From: BOKV01 sp049289295
GTDB lineage: Bacteria; Pseudomonadota; Alphaproteobacteria; Rhizobiales; Rhizobiaceae
Direction: 5' to 3'
DNA: 64,000 nt
Assembly (NCBI GenBank): GCA_049289295.1
Contig: JBATLL010000041.1
Span: 124,001-188,000, forward strand
In this document: in pieces, positions 15,512 through 25,375 of the stretch
Position numbering within the stretch: position 1 is the first letter of the stretch
How the letters are laid out: every line of letters begins with the position of its first letter
Position numbers and translations under genes: made by a program
Notes under the pieces: model-generated
What the model was told of the DNA's origin: nothing
Databases searched by the model: none
The model's input: the letters and a program-made list of their open reading frames with translations, nothing else

Positions 15512-17587
15512 TCAGCGGCGCTGGCCTTCACGTGTCCACATCGCGGTCAGGCCCATCAGCAGCAGTCCCAATCCAAGCAGGCCCGAGAATAGCGGAATGC
15601 GCTGAATGCCCAAGAGCACGGATGCGTTGGTGTTTTCGAGGCCGATCCAGCTATTGCCGGAAGCCGGTGCGCCGGGGCGAACTGGAACAATTCGTGGCAG
15701 GTAGTCGGCGCTGGTGCGCTGAGCCGAACCGCCATTGGCCGTCAGGACCGGTTCCAGCAATGCCGTGGTGCTGATGACTTCCGCGAATTCGCGTGGATTG
15801 GGCGGACCAGCATGGGCAAGTGCCTTGAGTTCCCCGTTTGCAGCCGACCACAGCCCAAATCCGGGAACATCCATCTCGCCTGTCCAAAGGCCAGGCGCGG
15901 TGTTGGCAAGCGGCAATTCGATCTGCTCGCCTGCCGGTCCGGTCAGGGTCGCAGGGCCAGGATCCTCGCCAAGCGTCTGGCGTTCCACCTTGAGCTTCAG
16001 CCCCTCGGCGTTTGAAACGAGGCGTTCTTCATCCAGTTCAGGTTCACGCATCAGCCAGTGCGCGGTGCGGCGAAGCATCTGCACATAAGGCCCACCGCCA
16101 CCAATTCCGCGCGCCCACAGCCATGCCTGGTCGGAAAGAAACAGGGCAACGCGGCCTTCCCCGAAATGGTTGAGAACGAGTACTGGCGCATCCGAATTGC
16201 CACTCATGACGGCCTGTCCAGTGACATTGGTCGAGCCGATGGTGCGGAACCATTCTCCCCACAGCGGGCCGCTTTCGCGCCAGCCATCGAGATTGCGGGT
16301 AACGGGGTGCTTGAGGCCGAGCTGCGATACCATGGGCTTGAACGGGCCTTCGAACGTCTCGCCAGTGGGAGCGGCAGGCATGAGTTCGGCCAGGGGACCA
16401 GCAATGCTGTCGGTCACGGTGTTGCCCAGTTCTGGCCCACCGGCGATAAGCAGCGCACCGCCATCGCGCACATAGCGCACGATGTTGTCGAAATACAGAA
16501 GCGGCAGCACGTTTCGCCGGCGATAGCGGTCGAAGATGATGAGGTCGAATTCATCGATCTTCTGCACGAAGAGCTCGCGTGTTGGAAAGGCAATCAGCGA
16601 AAGCTGGTTGATCGGCGTACCGTCCTGCTTCTCGGGCGGGCGCAGGATCGTGAAGTGAACAAGGTCGACGGACGGATCGGATTTCAGCAGGTTTCGCCAT
16701 GTGCGTTCCCCGGCATGGGGCTCGCCCGAGATGAGCAGTACACGCAGGTTTTCCCGGATACCATTCAAGGTGACAAAGGCGCGGTTGTTGACGTCGGTAA
16801 TCTCCGCGCCAGCGGCTTCCACGCGCAGTTCGAAAATGTTCTTGCCGCCATGCGGGACGTTTTCGATGAAATTGCGATCCTCGCCTGGAAGCACCTCCTC
16901 AACCGCCAGCACTTCTCCATCGGCAAGAATGGTGACCTTGACCTGTTCGGTCGCAGAAAATCCCGTCTGCTCGACCCTATAGACGATCTCCATCTCTTCG
17001 CCGACCACGGCGTAGCGCGGCGCGGAAATGATCGTCATGCGCCGGTCCCGCTCGTCCGATCTTCCAACGACCAGTGCATGAACCGGCGCGCCAATGCCGA
17101 TTGCATCGAGCGAAGCTGGAATGTCGTGAACCTGGCCGTCGGTGACCAGAATTGCGCCGCCTACGCGGTCAGGCGGCACATCGCGCAGCGAGTTCGACAA
17201 CGCACCAAGCAGGGCAGTTGACACATCCGTTGCGGTGGAGAGCTGGTCTCCCACTTCGACTTCGCGCACATCGAACGAGTCGAGCCGCGCGAGGCGTTCG
17301 CGAAGGCCTGCAACGATTGCATCAGTCTTCTGGGTGCGACCATCCAGTTTCTGGCTCGAACTGCGATCAACGACCAGCGACACTACCGATTTGAGCGGGT
17401 CGCGGAATTCGACGAGCATGACCGGATTCAGAAGGGAAGCCATAACCAGGAGCCACGCAAGCAGGCGGAACCATGCGCCGCGCAGCTGTTGCCACAATCC
17501 CCAGGCGACCAACAGGCCGGAAAGGATTGCCACTGCCGAAAGCAGGGGCCAGGAAAGCAGGGGTGAGATGGCCAAGTTGAGGTTCAT
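15512..17587 (-). CDS. Membrane protein with GATase-like/VWA-type region (MoxR cluster)
   Basis: This is a 691-residue protein of unknown function conserved with the MoxR cluster. Two membrane helices are at about 9-27 and 38-57, and one near the C-terminus (about 665-685). Between them, a VWA-like region starts with VVSLVVDRSSSQK (a degenerate MIDAS-like DRSSS) and a Rossmann-like, amidotransferase-fold part contains LRVLLISGEPHAG and RDGGALLIAGG. No catalytic Cys is evident, so a structural or chaperone role is more likely than catalysis. It is last in the minus-strand cluster, five bases after the DUF4159 gene. Confidence 0.75.
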   Translation of the reverse strand: MNLNLAISPLLSWPLLSAVAILSGLLVAWGLWQQLRGAWFRLLAWLLVMASLLNPVMLVEFRDPLKSVVSLVVDRSSSQKLDGRTQKTDAIVAGLRERLARLDSFDVREVEVGDQLSTATDVSTALLGALSNSLRDVPPDRVGGAILVTDGQVHDIPASLDAIGIGAPVHALVVGRSDERDRRMTIISAPRYAVVGEEMEIVYRVEQTGFSATEQVKVTILADGEVLAVEEVLPGEDRNFIENVPHGGKNIFELRVEAAGAEITDVNNRAFVTLNGIRENLRVLLISGEPHAGERTWRNLLKSDPSVDLVHFTILRPPEKQDGTPINQLSLIAFPTRELFVQKIDEFDLIIFDRYRRRNVLPLLYFDNIVRYVRDGGALLIAGGPELGNTVTDSIAGPLAELMPAAPTGETFEGPFKPMVSQLGLKHPVTRNLDGWRESGPLWGEWFRTIGSTNVTGQAVMSGNSDAPVLVLNHFGEGRVALFLSDQAWLWARGIGGGGPYVQMLRRTAHWLMREPELDEERLVSNAEGLKLKVERQTLGEDPGPATLTGPAGEQIELPLANTAPGLWTGEMDVPGFGLWSAANGELKALAHAGPPNPREFAEVISTTALLEPVLTANGGSAQRTSADYLPRIVPVRPGAPASGNSWIGLENTNASVLLGIQRIPLFSGLLGLGLLLMGLTAMWTREGQRR

Positions 17588-17592
17588 GGCGA

Positions 17593-20376
17593 CTACTGTC
17601 CCAGCCGTTCGAGCAGCGCGGGAATGTGAACCTGGTCAGCCTTGTAGTTGCCGGTGAGCACATACATCATCAGGTTGACGCCGACCCGGTAGCTGTATTC
17701 GCGCTGCGCGGGATCGGGCGGAACGGTCTGGAACAGCGGCTGCAGGCTGTCATCGACAGCCCATGCGCCAGCCAGATCGTTGCTTGTAATCATGATGGTC
17801 GACACGCCATCGCCGCCTCTTGCCGGACGAGTGTCGGGGCTGGCGCTCTCGCCGATGGCTTCGACCCAAAGGTCGCCACCAGCGTATCTGCCGGGAAAGG
17901 TCGAGAGCAGGTAAAAGGATTTGGTGAGGACATGATCCGGCGGCACCGGCTCAAGCTGGGGTATGTCGAGACTGGACAGGATCGCCTGCAGGCGGACCGC
18001 CTCGGGCGAACCCGAAGAGCCGCCGAGCAGCCCATTATACTGGTCCCTGGTATCGAACAGGACAGAGCCGCCCTGCTTCATGAAGGCGTCAACCCTGGCC
18101 ATGGTTGCGGCATCGGGTATTGCTGCATCTATGCTGACCGGCCAGTAGAGCAGCGGGTAAAATCCAAGCTCGTCCGCTGCGATGTCGACACCGACAGGCT
18201 CACCCGGTTCCAGTGCCGTGCGCGATGCGAGAAACTGGCTCAGTCCGACCATGCCGCGACGGCTGGTCTCGTCAACTTCGCTATCCCCGGTAATCACGTA
18301 TGCCAGCCTTGTTTCGAGGGCAGCAGCGTAACGGCTCTCGCTTTCCTGTGCGAGCGAGTCACGCGTTGCGGCGCCCAGCGCCAGCATCACCATCAAGGGC
18401 AGCACTGCAGCAATGCGAAGCCGCGGAATACGCAGGACACCAGCCATCCAGATGACGGCCAGACAATCCAGTGCCAGCAATGTCGCTGCCAGCGCGAGCA
18501 TGGCGGGTTTGAGGTCCAGCGCGGCGGAGCTTGCATAGGCGGTGCGCGTGGCTGTTTCAACAAACTGGCCTGCGTCCAGTGGCTCCAGTTTCTGATCAGC
18601 GCGGAACAGGTTCAGCGCAACGAAGCCATCCTCGGTTCCATACAATCCCGGAGGATTGTCGTACGTCACGGCAGGAAGAGTGCCCGCTGCAAGTGTGAGC
18701 GGTTTTGCATGCAGGGGCGCAGCGCCCAGTTCGCCATTGCCATCGAGCAGGCGAAGCGGGGGAAGGCTCAGGTCCTGCGCGAAGGCGGCTGTCGCGTTGG
18801 AGCGGGACTGATTGACGACACGGCGCAACAATTCGACGAATGTTCCGGAAATGGGCAGGTTGGACCATGTAGCATCCGACCCGGTGTGGAACAGAACGAT
18901 CCAACCGCTGCCGCGCCGGGCTGCGGTCACGAGTGGAGTGCCGTCATCCAGAACAGCCCATGTGCGTTCTTCAAGGCCCGGTTCCTGCAGCGCCAGGACC
19001 TGGCGGCGGATCAGCACTTCCCTTGGTGGTTCGAGGCCGAAGAAGGGGCTTGAACGCTCGAACGGGGCCATGGGTTTTGGCGTTTCCCAGGACAAGGCGC
19101 TGTCAAGGTTGCGGTCACCCATGCGAAGGCGGACGGGCAGGAGCGGGTCTTCAGGCGCAGCGGCCAGCCTCGGACCCGCAAAGCGGATCAGCATGCCACC
19201 TTTCGAAATCCAGCCTGACAGGGCTTCGACAGTCTCGTCGGGCAGGTTGCCGATATCGGCCATCACGATCGCCGATACCTTCTGGACGATGAGTTCGGGG
19301 ACAGCCTTCGCGACATTCGCGTCGAGGGACTGGCGAATATCAGAGAAAGGAGCGAGCGCTTTGGAAATGTAGTAGAGCGGGCTGAGAAGCGGCTGCGAGA
19401 TATCGCCCGATTCCCCGGATACCATGCCAACCAGCCTGCGCCGGAAGCTGTCATCGAGAAGCCGCACCGCACCAGCACTTCGGGATTGCTCGATACCGAG
19501 CCTTGCGATCTGATTGCGCAGTTCAACCGGTTCATCAAAACGGAAAGTGGCAGAAGTCTCGCCTGTATCGAATGTCGACTTGCCGCGGGCAATTGCCAGT
19601 CCCTCGCGGTCAAATCCGGTCACGTCAACAGTGATTGCACTGCCCGACTGAGCGCGGACAAGCGTTCCGGCGAGTGCCTGCGGATCATTTTCGACCCCGG
19701 TCATGGCCAGGACAGAATCAAGCGCGGGTGTAATCAGTTCCAACTGCCCGGTGCTGGCTGACAGCACTTCAGCGAGTTCAGCGGAACCGGCATGCTGCAA
19801 TCCATCCGACAGGAAAAAGACGGAACCGGCTGGCGCGACGCGCAAGGATTCGCGCAAGGACGAAGCCAGTGCACCATGTTGTGGTTCAAGCGGGCGCAGC
19901 TGAATGCCTTCTGCAACAGTGATTGCTTCTTCCGCAGGCAGTGGCGAAACCTGAACAGCCGGGTCGCCTGTCGCCGCCAGCATTACAGTGCGTCCGGCCT
20001 GCGAGGCTTCGCCGATCAGGCGCAAGGCGGTCTGGCGCATCGTATCCCACTGCTGCGCCGATGCCCAGCCATTGTCGATGACAACGAGTACCGGACCTTC
20101 GGACTTCAGGGCGGCCTGCTGGGGGTTCCAAACCGGGGCTGCCATCGCGAGAATGGCAAGCGCTGCCATGAGCAGGCGAAGCAGGGTCAGCCACCATGGG
20201 CTCTTTGCCGGTGTTTCCTCGCGCTTCACAAGGCGGGCAAGTATCTTCAAGGGCGGAAACAGTTCCGTCCTTGGGCGCGGTGGCGTGAGGCGCAGCAGCC
20301 ACCAGATCACGGGCAATGCCAGCAGAGCCAGAAGCAACCAGGGCGAACCGAAGGCGAGTGGAAGCGCGCCCATCAC
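17593..20376 (-). CDS. BatA-like N-terminal / DUF4159 membrane protein
   Basis: This is a 927-residue protein. The N-terminus carries the aerotolerance-regulator/BatA helix (SPWLLLALLALPVIWWLLRL), a second membrane helix at about 62-80, and a VWA-like stretch with VLVVIDNGWAS. Further membrane helices are at about 620-680. The C-terminal DUF4159 domain starts near 690 (LAYVITGDSEVDETSRRGM) and includes GGSVLFDTRDQ. DUF4159 resembles class I amidotransferases but lacks an obvious catalytic triad. It overlaps the DUF58 gene by four bases, so the pair is likely coupled. The role is inferred as a MoxR-dependent envelope assembly or stress complex. Confidence 0.8.
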   Translation of the reverse strand: MMGALPLAFGSPWLLLALLALPVIWWLLRLTPPRPRTELFPPLKILARLVKREETPAKSPWWLTLLRLLMAALAILAMAAPVWNPQQAALKSEGPVLVVIDNGWASAQQWDTMRQTALRLIGEASQAGRTVMLAATGDPAVQVSPLPAEEAITVAEGIQLRPLEPQHGALASSLRESLRVAPAGSVFFLSDGLQHAGSAELAEVLSASTGQLELITPALDSVLAMTGVENDPQALAGTLVRAQSGSAITVDVTGFDREGLAIARGKSTFDTGETSATFRFDEPVELRNQIARLGIEQSRSAGAVRLLDDSFRRRLVGMVSGESGDISQPLLSPLYYISKALAPFSDIRQSLDANVAKAVPELIVQKVSAIVMADIGNLPDETVEALSGWISKGGMLIRFAGPRLAAAPEDPLLPVRLRMGDRNLDSALSWETPKPMAPFERSSPFFGLEPPREVLIRRQVLALQEPGLEERTWAVLDDGTPLVTAARRGSGWIVLFHTGSDATWSNLPISGTFVELLRRVVNQSRSNATAAFAQDLSLPPLRLLDGNGELGAAPLHAKPLTLAAGTLPAVTYDNPPGLYGTEDGFVALNLFRADQKLEPLDAGQFVETATRTAYASSAALDLKPAMLALAATLLALDCLAVIWMAGVLRIPRLRIAAVLPLMVMLALGAATRDSLAQESESRYAAALETRLAYVITGDSEVDETSRRGMVGLSQFLASRTALEPGEPVGVDIAADELGFYPLLYWPVSIDAAIPDAATMARVDAFMKQGGSVLFDTRDQYNGLLGGSSGSPEAVRLQAILSSLDIPQLEPVPPDHVLTKSFYLLSTFPGRYAGGDLWVEAIGESASPDTRPARGGDGVSTIMITSNDLAGAWAVDDSLQPLFQTVPPDPAQREYSYRVGVNLMMYVLTGNYKADQVHIPALLERLGQ

Positions 20377-21296
20377 AAGCCTCTCTCCCGCCGCTCGCCC
20401 TGGCTCATGTGAATATGGAGCGCAGCCAGAGCCTGGGACGCAGGCTTGTCGGTGTGATGCTGGGTGTAGGACCAGCCGAGTGCCGTGGCCAGAGCGCGGA
20501 TCCTGGCTGCATGGGAGGAAAACAGGGCGGCATAGTCGGCCTGAACCGAACCGGCGCTCCCGGTCACGATCTTGTCGCCGGTTTCTGGATCGACAAACTC
20601 CACGCGCCCCTCATAGGGGAACAATTCCTCGGCCGGATCAACAATCTGGACAAGGTGGCCGCGAATGCCACGCCGTGCAAACCCGGCCAACCTGGTTTCT
20701 AGCGTATCGATTTCCTCCAGGAAGTCGGAAAAGATCACGAGGTCGCTGTTTGCGGCAACACCTTCAGCCGAGGGCAATGTCGTTTGCGGTGCAGCCAGTG
20801 ACAGCGCTTCGCCAATTCGCTCGGCTGCCTTTCGCGACAGAATGGGCCGGGTCAATCCGAGAAAGCCCAGACGTTCGCCACTTCGGGCCAGCAGTTCGCA
20901 TAGCGCCAGGCAAAGGACGAGCGCTCTCGACTGCTTGGGTACGATGGCGTCCTTCGACTTGAAAAGCATGGAGGAGGATTCATCGATCCACATCCAGACC
21001 ATGTGGGTCGCCTGCCATTCCCGGTCGCGGATATAGACATGCTCATCGCGGGCTGACCGGCGCCAGTCGATGGCCGCCATGTTCTCGCCCGGCACATAGG
21101 GACGAAACTGCCAGAAGTCCTCGCCGATCCCACGTTTGCGCCGACCGTGCCAGCCTGCAAACACGTTGCTGGCGACGCGGCGCGCCTCGATGAGAAGATC
21201 GGGGACCAGAGCTGCGCGCGCACGGGCCCTGGCCATGGTCTCACGGCTGGTTTCCCTCGGTGCAGCTGCGCCTATTGCTGGGCCCACGGCCTTCAA
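20373..21296 (-). CDS. DUF58 domain protein
   Basis: This is a 307-residue protein of the DUF58 family, which nearly always neighbours a MoxR ATPase. The DUF58 hallmark is FRPYVPGENMAAIDWRRSAR at about 68-87, followed by a VWA-like fold (MVWMWIDESSSMLF, with DESSS in MIDAS position). It is probably cytoplasmic, since no membrane helix is clear. It lies 31 bases after moxR and overlaps the BatA/DUF4159 gene, which supports one transcription unit. Confidence 0.87.
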   Translation of the reverse strand: MKAVGPAIGAAAPRETSRETMARARARAALVPDLLIEARRVASNVFAGWHGRRKRGIGEDFWQFRPYVPGENMAAIDWRRSARDEHVYIRDREWQATHMVWMWIDESSSMLFKSKDAIVPKQSRALVLCLALCELLARSGERLGFLGLTRPILSRKAAERIGEALSLAAPQTTLPSAEGVAANSDLVIFSDFLEEIDTLETRLAGFARRGIRGHLVQIVDPAEELFPYEGRVEFVDPETGDKIVTGSAGSVQADYAALFSSHAARIRALATALGWSYTQHHTDKPASQALAALHIHMSQGERRERGL

Positions 21297-21327
21297 TTCC
21301 CGCTGTTGAAAATACAGATGGTCGGTT

Positions 21328-22344
21328 TCAAGCTATCCTGCGCATCCGGTCACGGATCACGTCGCGGACGGTGACTTTCTTCTCGGCTGCACGCGCGGCA
21401 AAGGACAGCTGCATGCGATGCTGGAGCACCGGTTCCGCCAGGGCGAGCACATCGTCGACGGATGGCGCCAATCTGCCCTGCAGAAGTGCTCGTGCCCTTG
21501 AAGTCAGCATCAATGCCTGACTGGCGCGGGGGCCTGGACCCCATTCGATGAAACCGTTCATGTCATCGTCCAGCGCGCCGGGGCGAGCGGAACGCACCAG
21601 TTCCAGAATCGCATTGACGACACTGTCGCCCACCGGCAGCCTGCGTACCAGCGACTGCATTTCCTGCAGCCGGGCAGCCGAGACAGTCCTTGTCGCCTTT
21701 GCCTCGGAAAGGCCTGTTGTCTCGAACAGGATCCGGCGCTCGGATTCAAGGGTTGGATAGGGCACGTCAATCTGCATCAGGAAACGGTCCAGCTGCGCTT
21801 CCGGCAACGGGTAGGTTCCCTCCTGCTCCAGTGGATTTTGGGTCGCCAGCACATGGAATGGGGCAGGCAGATCGTAGCGCTTGCCCGCGATCGTGACATG
21901 GTATTCCTGCATCGACTGCAGGAGCGCGGCCTGTGTTCTTGGGCTGGCGCGGTTGATTTCGTCCGCCATCAGCAATTGCGTGAAGACCGGCCCCTTGACG
22001 AACTGGAAGGAGCGGCTTCCATCGGCTTCCTGACGCAGGACTTCCGAACCCAGAATGTCTGCTGGCATCAGGTCGGGGGTGAACTGTATGCGCTGCTCCG
22101 ACAGGCCGAGCACAATGCCAAGTGTCTCGACCAGCTTCGTCTTGGCGAGGCCAGGCAGGCCGACAAGTAGCGCATGTCCGCCAGACAGGATCGTGATGAG
22201 ACTTTGTTCAACAACCTCTTCCTGCCCGAAAATGACCTTGCCGATTGCAGCGCGGGCACCGGCGATTTCGGCCACCGCCTTTTCGGCAGCGGCAATAACG
22301 GCCTTGTCTTCCTTTGGCGAGGTTTTCTGTTCCATTGCGCTCAT
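21328..22344 (-). CDS. MoxR-family AAA+ ATPase
   Basis: This is a 338-residue cytoplasmic chaperone-like ATPase. Walker A is GLPGLAKTK at about 59-67, Walker B is LLMADEINRA at about 125-134, and sensor-1 lies in LATQNPLEQEGTYPLPEAQLDRF at about 165-190 (the QNP...DRF pattern is typical of MoxR). It leads the four-gene minus-strand cluster; MoxR proteins usually remodel the VWA-domain partners encoded beside them. GGAGG lies 11 bases before ATG 22344; ATG 22335 is an alternative. Confidence 0.92.
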   Translation of the reverse strand: MSAMEQKTSPKEDKAVIAAAEKAVAEIAGARAAIGKVIFGQEEVVEQSLITILSGGHALLVGLPGLAKTKLVETLGIVLGLSEQRIQFTPDLMPADILGSEVLRQEADGSRSFQFVKGPVFTQLLMADEINRASPRTQAALLQSMQEYHVTIAGKRYDLPAPFHVLATQNPLEQEGTYPLPEAQLDRFLMQIDVPYPTLESERRILFETTGLSEAKATRTVSAARLQEMQSLVRRLPVGDSVVNAILELVRSARPGALDDDMNGFIEWGPGPRASQALMLTSRARALLQGRLAPSVDDVLALAEPVLQHRMQLSFAARAAEKKVTVRDVIRDRMRRIA

Positions 22345-22550
22345 TCGGCTACTTTCCTCCGGAGGGCATAACGTCTAGCGGTCATTGATGTGGCAAATGT
22401 GGCATGATCCGAGCATTGCCGATTCACGGATTTGGGAAAGCCTACCATGTGCGGAGAAGCTTGTACCATTGCAAGTTTGCAAGGTTGCTAAACACATTGT
22501 GAAGCTTATGTTGCCAGGAAACGGACACTGACATTTTGAAACGGAACGCA

Positions 22551-23183
22551 ATGGCATCGAGGCCGAGCAAGCAACAGGCGCCGGGATCGGGACTGACAGG
22601 CCTTCAGGCGCTGGTCGAGCGGGCAGGGACCACGAAGAGAGGTATCCCGCCGGTCGAGAAGTGGCATCCCGACTTCTGCGGCGATCTCGATATCGTCATC
22701 AAGCGGGACGGGACATGGTTCTATCTCGGCACACCGATCGGGCGGATGCCGCTAGTCCGGCTGTTTTCGACCGTTCTGCGCAAGGATGAGGACGGGCGCA
22801 CCTATCTCGTCACGCCGGTTGAGAAGATCGGCATCACCGTCGAGGACGCGCCGTTCATTGCCGTTGAAATGAACGCCAGTTCGCGCGACGGGCAGCAGGT
22901 GCTTACTTTTCGCACGAATGTCGGGGACGTTGTGGAAGCGGGAGCGGACAATCCGATCCGGTTCGCGTTCGCGGATGCGAACGACGGCGTCAAACCCTAT
23001 GTCCTGGTGCGTGGTCGCCTGGAGGCGCTGCTGGCACGGCCGGTCATGTATGAACTCATCGCCCATGGCGAGGAGATCATGATCGGGGGGCGTCTGATGT
23101 TTGCGGTACACAGCAAGGGCGAGACATTCGCCATCATGCCTGTGGATGAGCTTGCACGCCTGTCGGGGTCTGCCGCGAAATGA
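22551..23183 (+). CDS. DUF1285 family protein
   Basis: This is a 210-residue protein of unknown function, widely conserved in alpha- and gammaproteobacteria. The family motifs are PPVEKWHPDFCGDLDI near 32-47, GTWFYLGTPIGRMPLVRLFSTVLR at about 54-77, and TPVEKIGITVEDAPF. No membrane helix is present. I took ATG 22551 (MASRPSK); a TTG at 22536 is upstream. The stop overlaps the Nudix start by four bases, so the three genes DUF1285-Nudix-CCA form an operon that diverges from moxR. The 206-base divergent region holds an ATGTGGCA direct repeat (22388, 22397) and a TTGCAAG direct repeat (22469, 22477). Confidence 0.87.
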   Translation: MASRPSKQQAPGSGLTGLQALVERAGTTKRGIPPVEKWHPDFCGDLDIVIKRDGTWFYLGTPIGRMPLVRLFSTVLRKDEDGRTYLVTPVEKIGITVEDAPFIAVEMNASSRDGQQVLTFRTNVGDVVEAGADNPIRFAFADANDGVKPYVLVRGRLEALLARPVMYELIAHGEEIMIGGRLMFAVHSKGETFAIMPVDELARLSGSAAK

Positions 23184-23821
23184 GCCAGACCGTGTTTTCT
23201 CCCACTGACCAGATGACGAGCGAACATTTGCGCCAGCTCGTGCGGCAGAAACTGAACCCATTGCCTGATGAACATGACGGGGATTTCCGACTCAATCCGG
23301 AGTTCCAGCAATGGGTCTATTCGCGTGCCGTGAAACCGGCAGCGGTCCTGATACCGGTGTTCGACCGGGCTGACGGCCTGTCGGTTCTGCTGACCCGGCG
23401 TCATGAACAGTTGAAGTCGCATTCGGGCCAGGTCGCCTTTCCCGGCGGCAAGATCGACGCGGAAGATGCGAGCGCGGAAGCGGCAGCCCTTCGCGAAGCC
23501 CATGAAGAAGTGGGGCTGGAGCATCGATTTGCCGAAGTGATAGGACGCTTGCCTGACTATTATGCCGGATCGGGTTATCGCATCGCGCCCATACTTGCAC
23601 TGATTGATCCGGCTGCCCGCCTGTCGGCAAATCCGGAGGAAGTCGACCAGATCTTCGAAGTGCCCCTGGCCTTCCTGATGGACCCCGCCAATCACCGGCA
23701 GGGTAGCCGGGAGTTTCAGGGCAAGCAGCGCTATTACCTGGAAATGCCATATGGCGATCATTTCATCTGGGGTGTAACCGCTGGCATCATTCGCTGCCTT
23801 CATGACAGGGTTTTCGCATGA
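23180..23821 (+). CDS. CoA pyrophosphatase (Nudix)
   Basis: This is a 213-residue Nudix hydrolase of the NudL/CoA diphosphatase type, likely to split CoA or oxidised CoA into 3',5'-ADP and 4'-phosphopantetheine. The family-specific SHSGQVAFPGGK at about 79-90 precedes the Nudix box, which ends in REAHEEVGL near 115. Start and stop each overlap the neighbouring gene (ATGA), so it is translationally coupled with DUF1285 and the CCA enzyme. Confidence 0.9.
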   Translation: MSQTVFSPTDQMTSEHLRQLVRQKLNPLPDEHDGDFRLNPEFQQWVYSRAVKPAAVLIPVFDRADGLSVLLTRRHEQLKSHSGQVAFPGGKIDAEDASAEAAALREAHEEVGLEHRFAEVIGRLPDYYAGSGYRIAPILALIDPAARLSANPEEVDQIFEVPLAFLMDPANHRQGSREFQGKQRYYLEMPYGDHFIWGVTAGIIRCLHDRVFA

Positions 23822-25068
23822 CCATTCCCGCAAGGCTGAGCGACGCGCAATCGGCTTTTCTGCGTGAAGAAGGGCTGATGAAGGTCATGAAACTGATCGA
23901 GGACGCAGGTGGCGAAGTTCGGGTCAATGGTGGTGCTGTGCGCAACAGCTTGCTCGGTGAACCGGTGCGCGATGTCGATCTATCCACCACGCTCCTTCCA
24001 GATCATGTGACGGATTGCCTGCAACGGGGCGGCATCAAGGTGGTGCCTACGGGCCGTGAACATGGAACGGTTACCGCGGTTGCGGAAGGGCGGGGGATCG
24101 AGGTCACCACGCTTCGGATGGATGTGGAGACAGACGGGCGGCGCGCTGTCGTGCGCTTTGGAACGGACTGGGCCGAAGATGCCAAGCGGCGCGACCTGAC
24201 GATGAACGCATTGTACTGCGACCGCCAGGGCAGGCTCTTTGATCCTCTCGAAGTGCATGACGATCTTGTCAACCGGCGGGTGCGCTTCATCGGCGATGCG
24301 GATCAGAGGATTGCGGAGGATCATTTGCGTATCCTGCGCTTCTTCCGCTTCTTCGCCTGGTATGGAAACGGCAGGCCGGACGCCGAAGGTCTCAAGGCAT
24401 GCGCACGCGCACGGGAGACGATTTCATCCCTTTCGGCAGAACGTGTGTGGATGGAACTGAAAAAGCTCCTCGAAGCCGGGGATCCGTCAAGGGCGCTGCT
24501 GTGGATGCGCACGAGCGGTGTGCTGCAGGCAGTGCTGCCGGAATCGGAGAAATGGGGCATAGATGCCTTTCCGGCACTGGTGGCAGCCGAACGCTCCCAG
24601 CAACTCAGGTCCGATGCCTTGCTTCGCCTCATGGCGATGCTGCCGCCCGTCCCGACTGCAGTTTCGGCACTTTGTGCCAGGATGCGTCTGTCAGGGGCAG
24701 AAGCCGAGCGGCTCAATGCATGGGCTGGAGCTGCCCTGCCTGGTGCCGATCTGAAGGGGCCTGATCTGGAAAAACACCTTTATCGCGCCGGGCTTCGGCC
24801 AAGTCTCGACAAATTGCTGATCGAGCTGGCGCGCCTGCAGACCTATGACGGAGAGGCTGACCTGATCACGGCGCGAGTCAGTCAGTACCGTGAGGGCGCG
24901 AAATGGCAGCGCCCGCAGTTTCCCGTGTCAGGACGTGACCTGATCGAACAGGGCCATGCCGCAGGCAAGGGCATGGGCGAGATACTTTCACGCCTGGAAC
25001 AGGCCTGGATCGAGTCAGGCTTCACTTTGCCGAAATCCGACCTGCTGAAGCTGGCAAGCGAGGCTTGA
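23818..25068 (+). CDS. cca: CCA tRNA nucleotidyltransferase
   Basis: This is a 416-residue class II nucleotidyltransferase that adds or repairs the CCA end of tRNAs. The palm motif GGAVRNSLL at about 39-47 is followed by the catalytic pair in RDVDLST at about 52-58. The second motif KRRDLTMNAL lies at about 123-132 and the RNA-binding ERVWMELKKLL near 208. Short members like this are typical of alphaproteobacteria. It ends the DUF1285 operon and converges on the DUF1059 gene with 12 bases between stops. Confidence 0.93.
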   Translation: MTIPARLSDAQSAFLREEGLMKVMKLIEDAGGEVRVNGGAVRNSLLGEPVRDVDLSTTLLPDHVTDCLQRGGIKVVPTGREHGTVTAVAEGRGIEVTTLRMDVETDGRRAVVRFGTDWAEDAKRRDLTMNALYCDRQGRLFDPLEVHDDLVNRRVRFIGDADQRIAEDHLRILRFFRFFAWYGNGRPDAEGLKACARARETISSLSAERVWMELKKLLEAGDPSRALLWMRTSGVLQAVLPESEKWGIDAFPALVAAERSQQLRSDALLRLMAMLPPVPTAVSALCARMRLSGAEAERLNAWAGAALPGADLKGPDLEKHLYRAGLRPSLDKLLIELARLQTYDGEADLITARVSQYREGAKWQRPQFPVSGRDLIEQGHAAGKGMGEILSRLEQAWIESGFTLPKSDLLKLASEA

Positions 25069-25080
25069 ACCGGGTGTGGT

Positions 25081-25266
25081 TCAGGCAGCCTTGTCGGCCT
25101 CGCGTACACGCTTCTTGATGTTTTCAACCATGTTTTCGCGGATCAGCGTTTCACCGTGAATTTCGCGCATGTGTTCAACGGCGCGATGCACGATTTCAGC
25201 CTCATCTTCACCCGAAACATGCCATTCACATCCCGGGACCAGAGTTCCACACTGAAATTCCTTCAT
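25081..25266 (-). CDS. Small DUF1059 protein
   Basis: This is a 61-residue protein of the DUF1059 family: MKEFQCGTLVPGCEWHVSG, with Cys6 and Cys13 in the usual positions, then a helical EIVHRAVEHMREIHGE. The spaced Cys/His residues could bind a metal, but no function is known. GGAGG seven bases before ATG 25266 fixes the start; the frame is open to 25425 but overlaps hemF there. It follows hemF after 109 bases on the same strand. Confidence 0.85.
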   Translation of the reverse strand: MKEFQCGTLVPGCEWHVSGEDEAEIVHRAVEHMREIHGETLIRENMVENIKKRVREADKAA

Positions 25267-25375
25267 AATTTCCTCCATAGTCGGGGGTGACCCTGACAGT
25301 CTGAAGGAAAAACACGGCCATTCCTTGATCCTCCTCAAATTGGGGAAAACAAAGGGCCTTTTGAAGGGAAATGGA

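Noticed and set aside
16058..17221. A 387-codon plus-strand frame opposite the 691-residue membrane protein.
   Set aside because: Antisense shadow; the minus-strand gene has membrane helices, conserved order and tight spacing in its operon.
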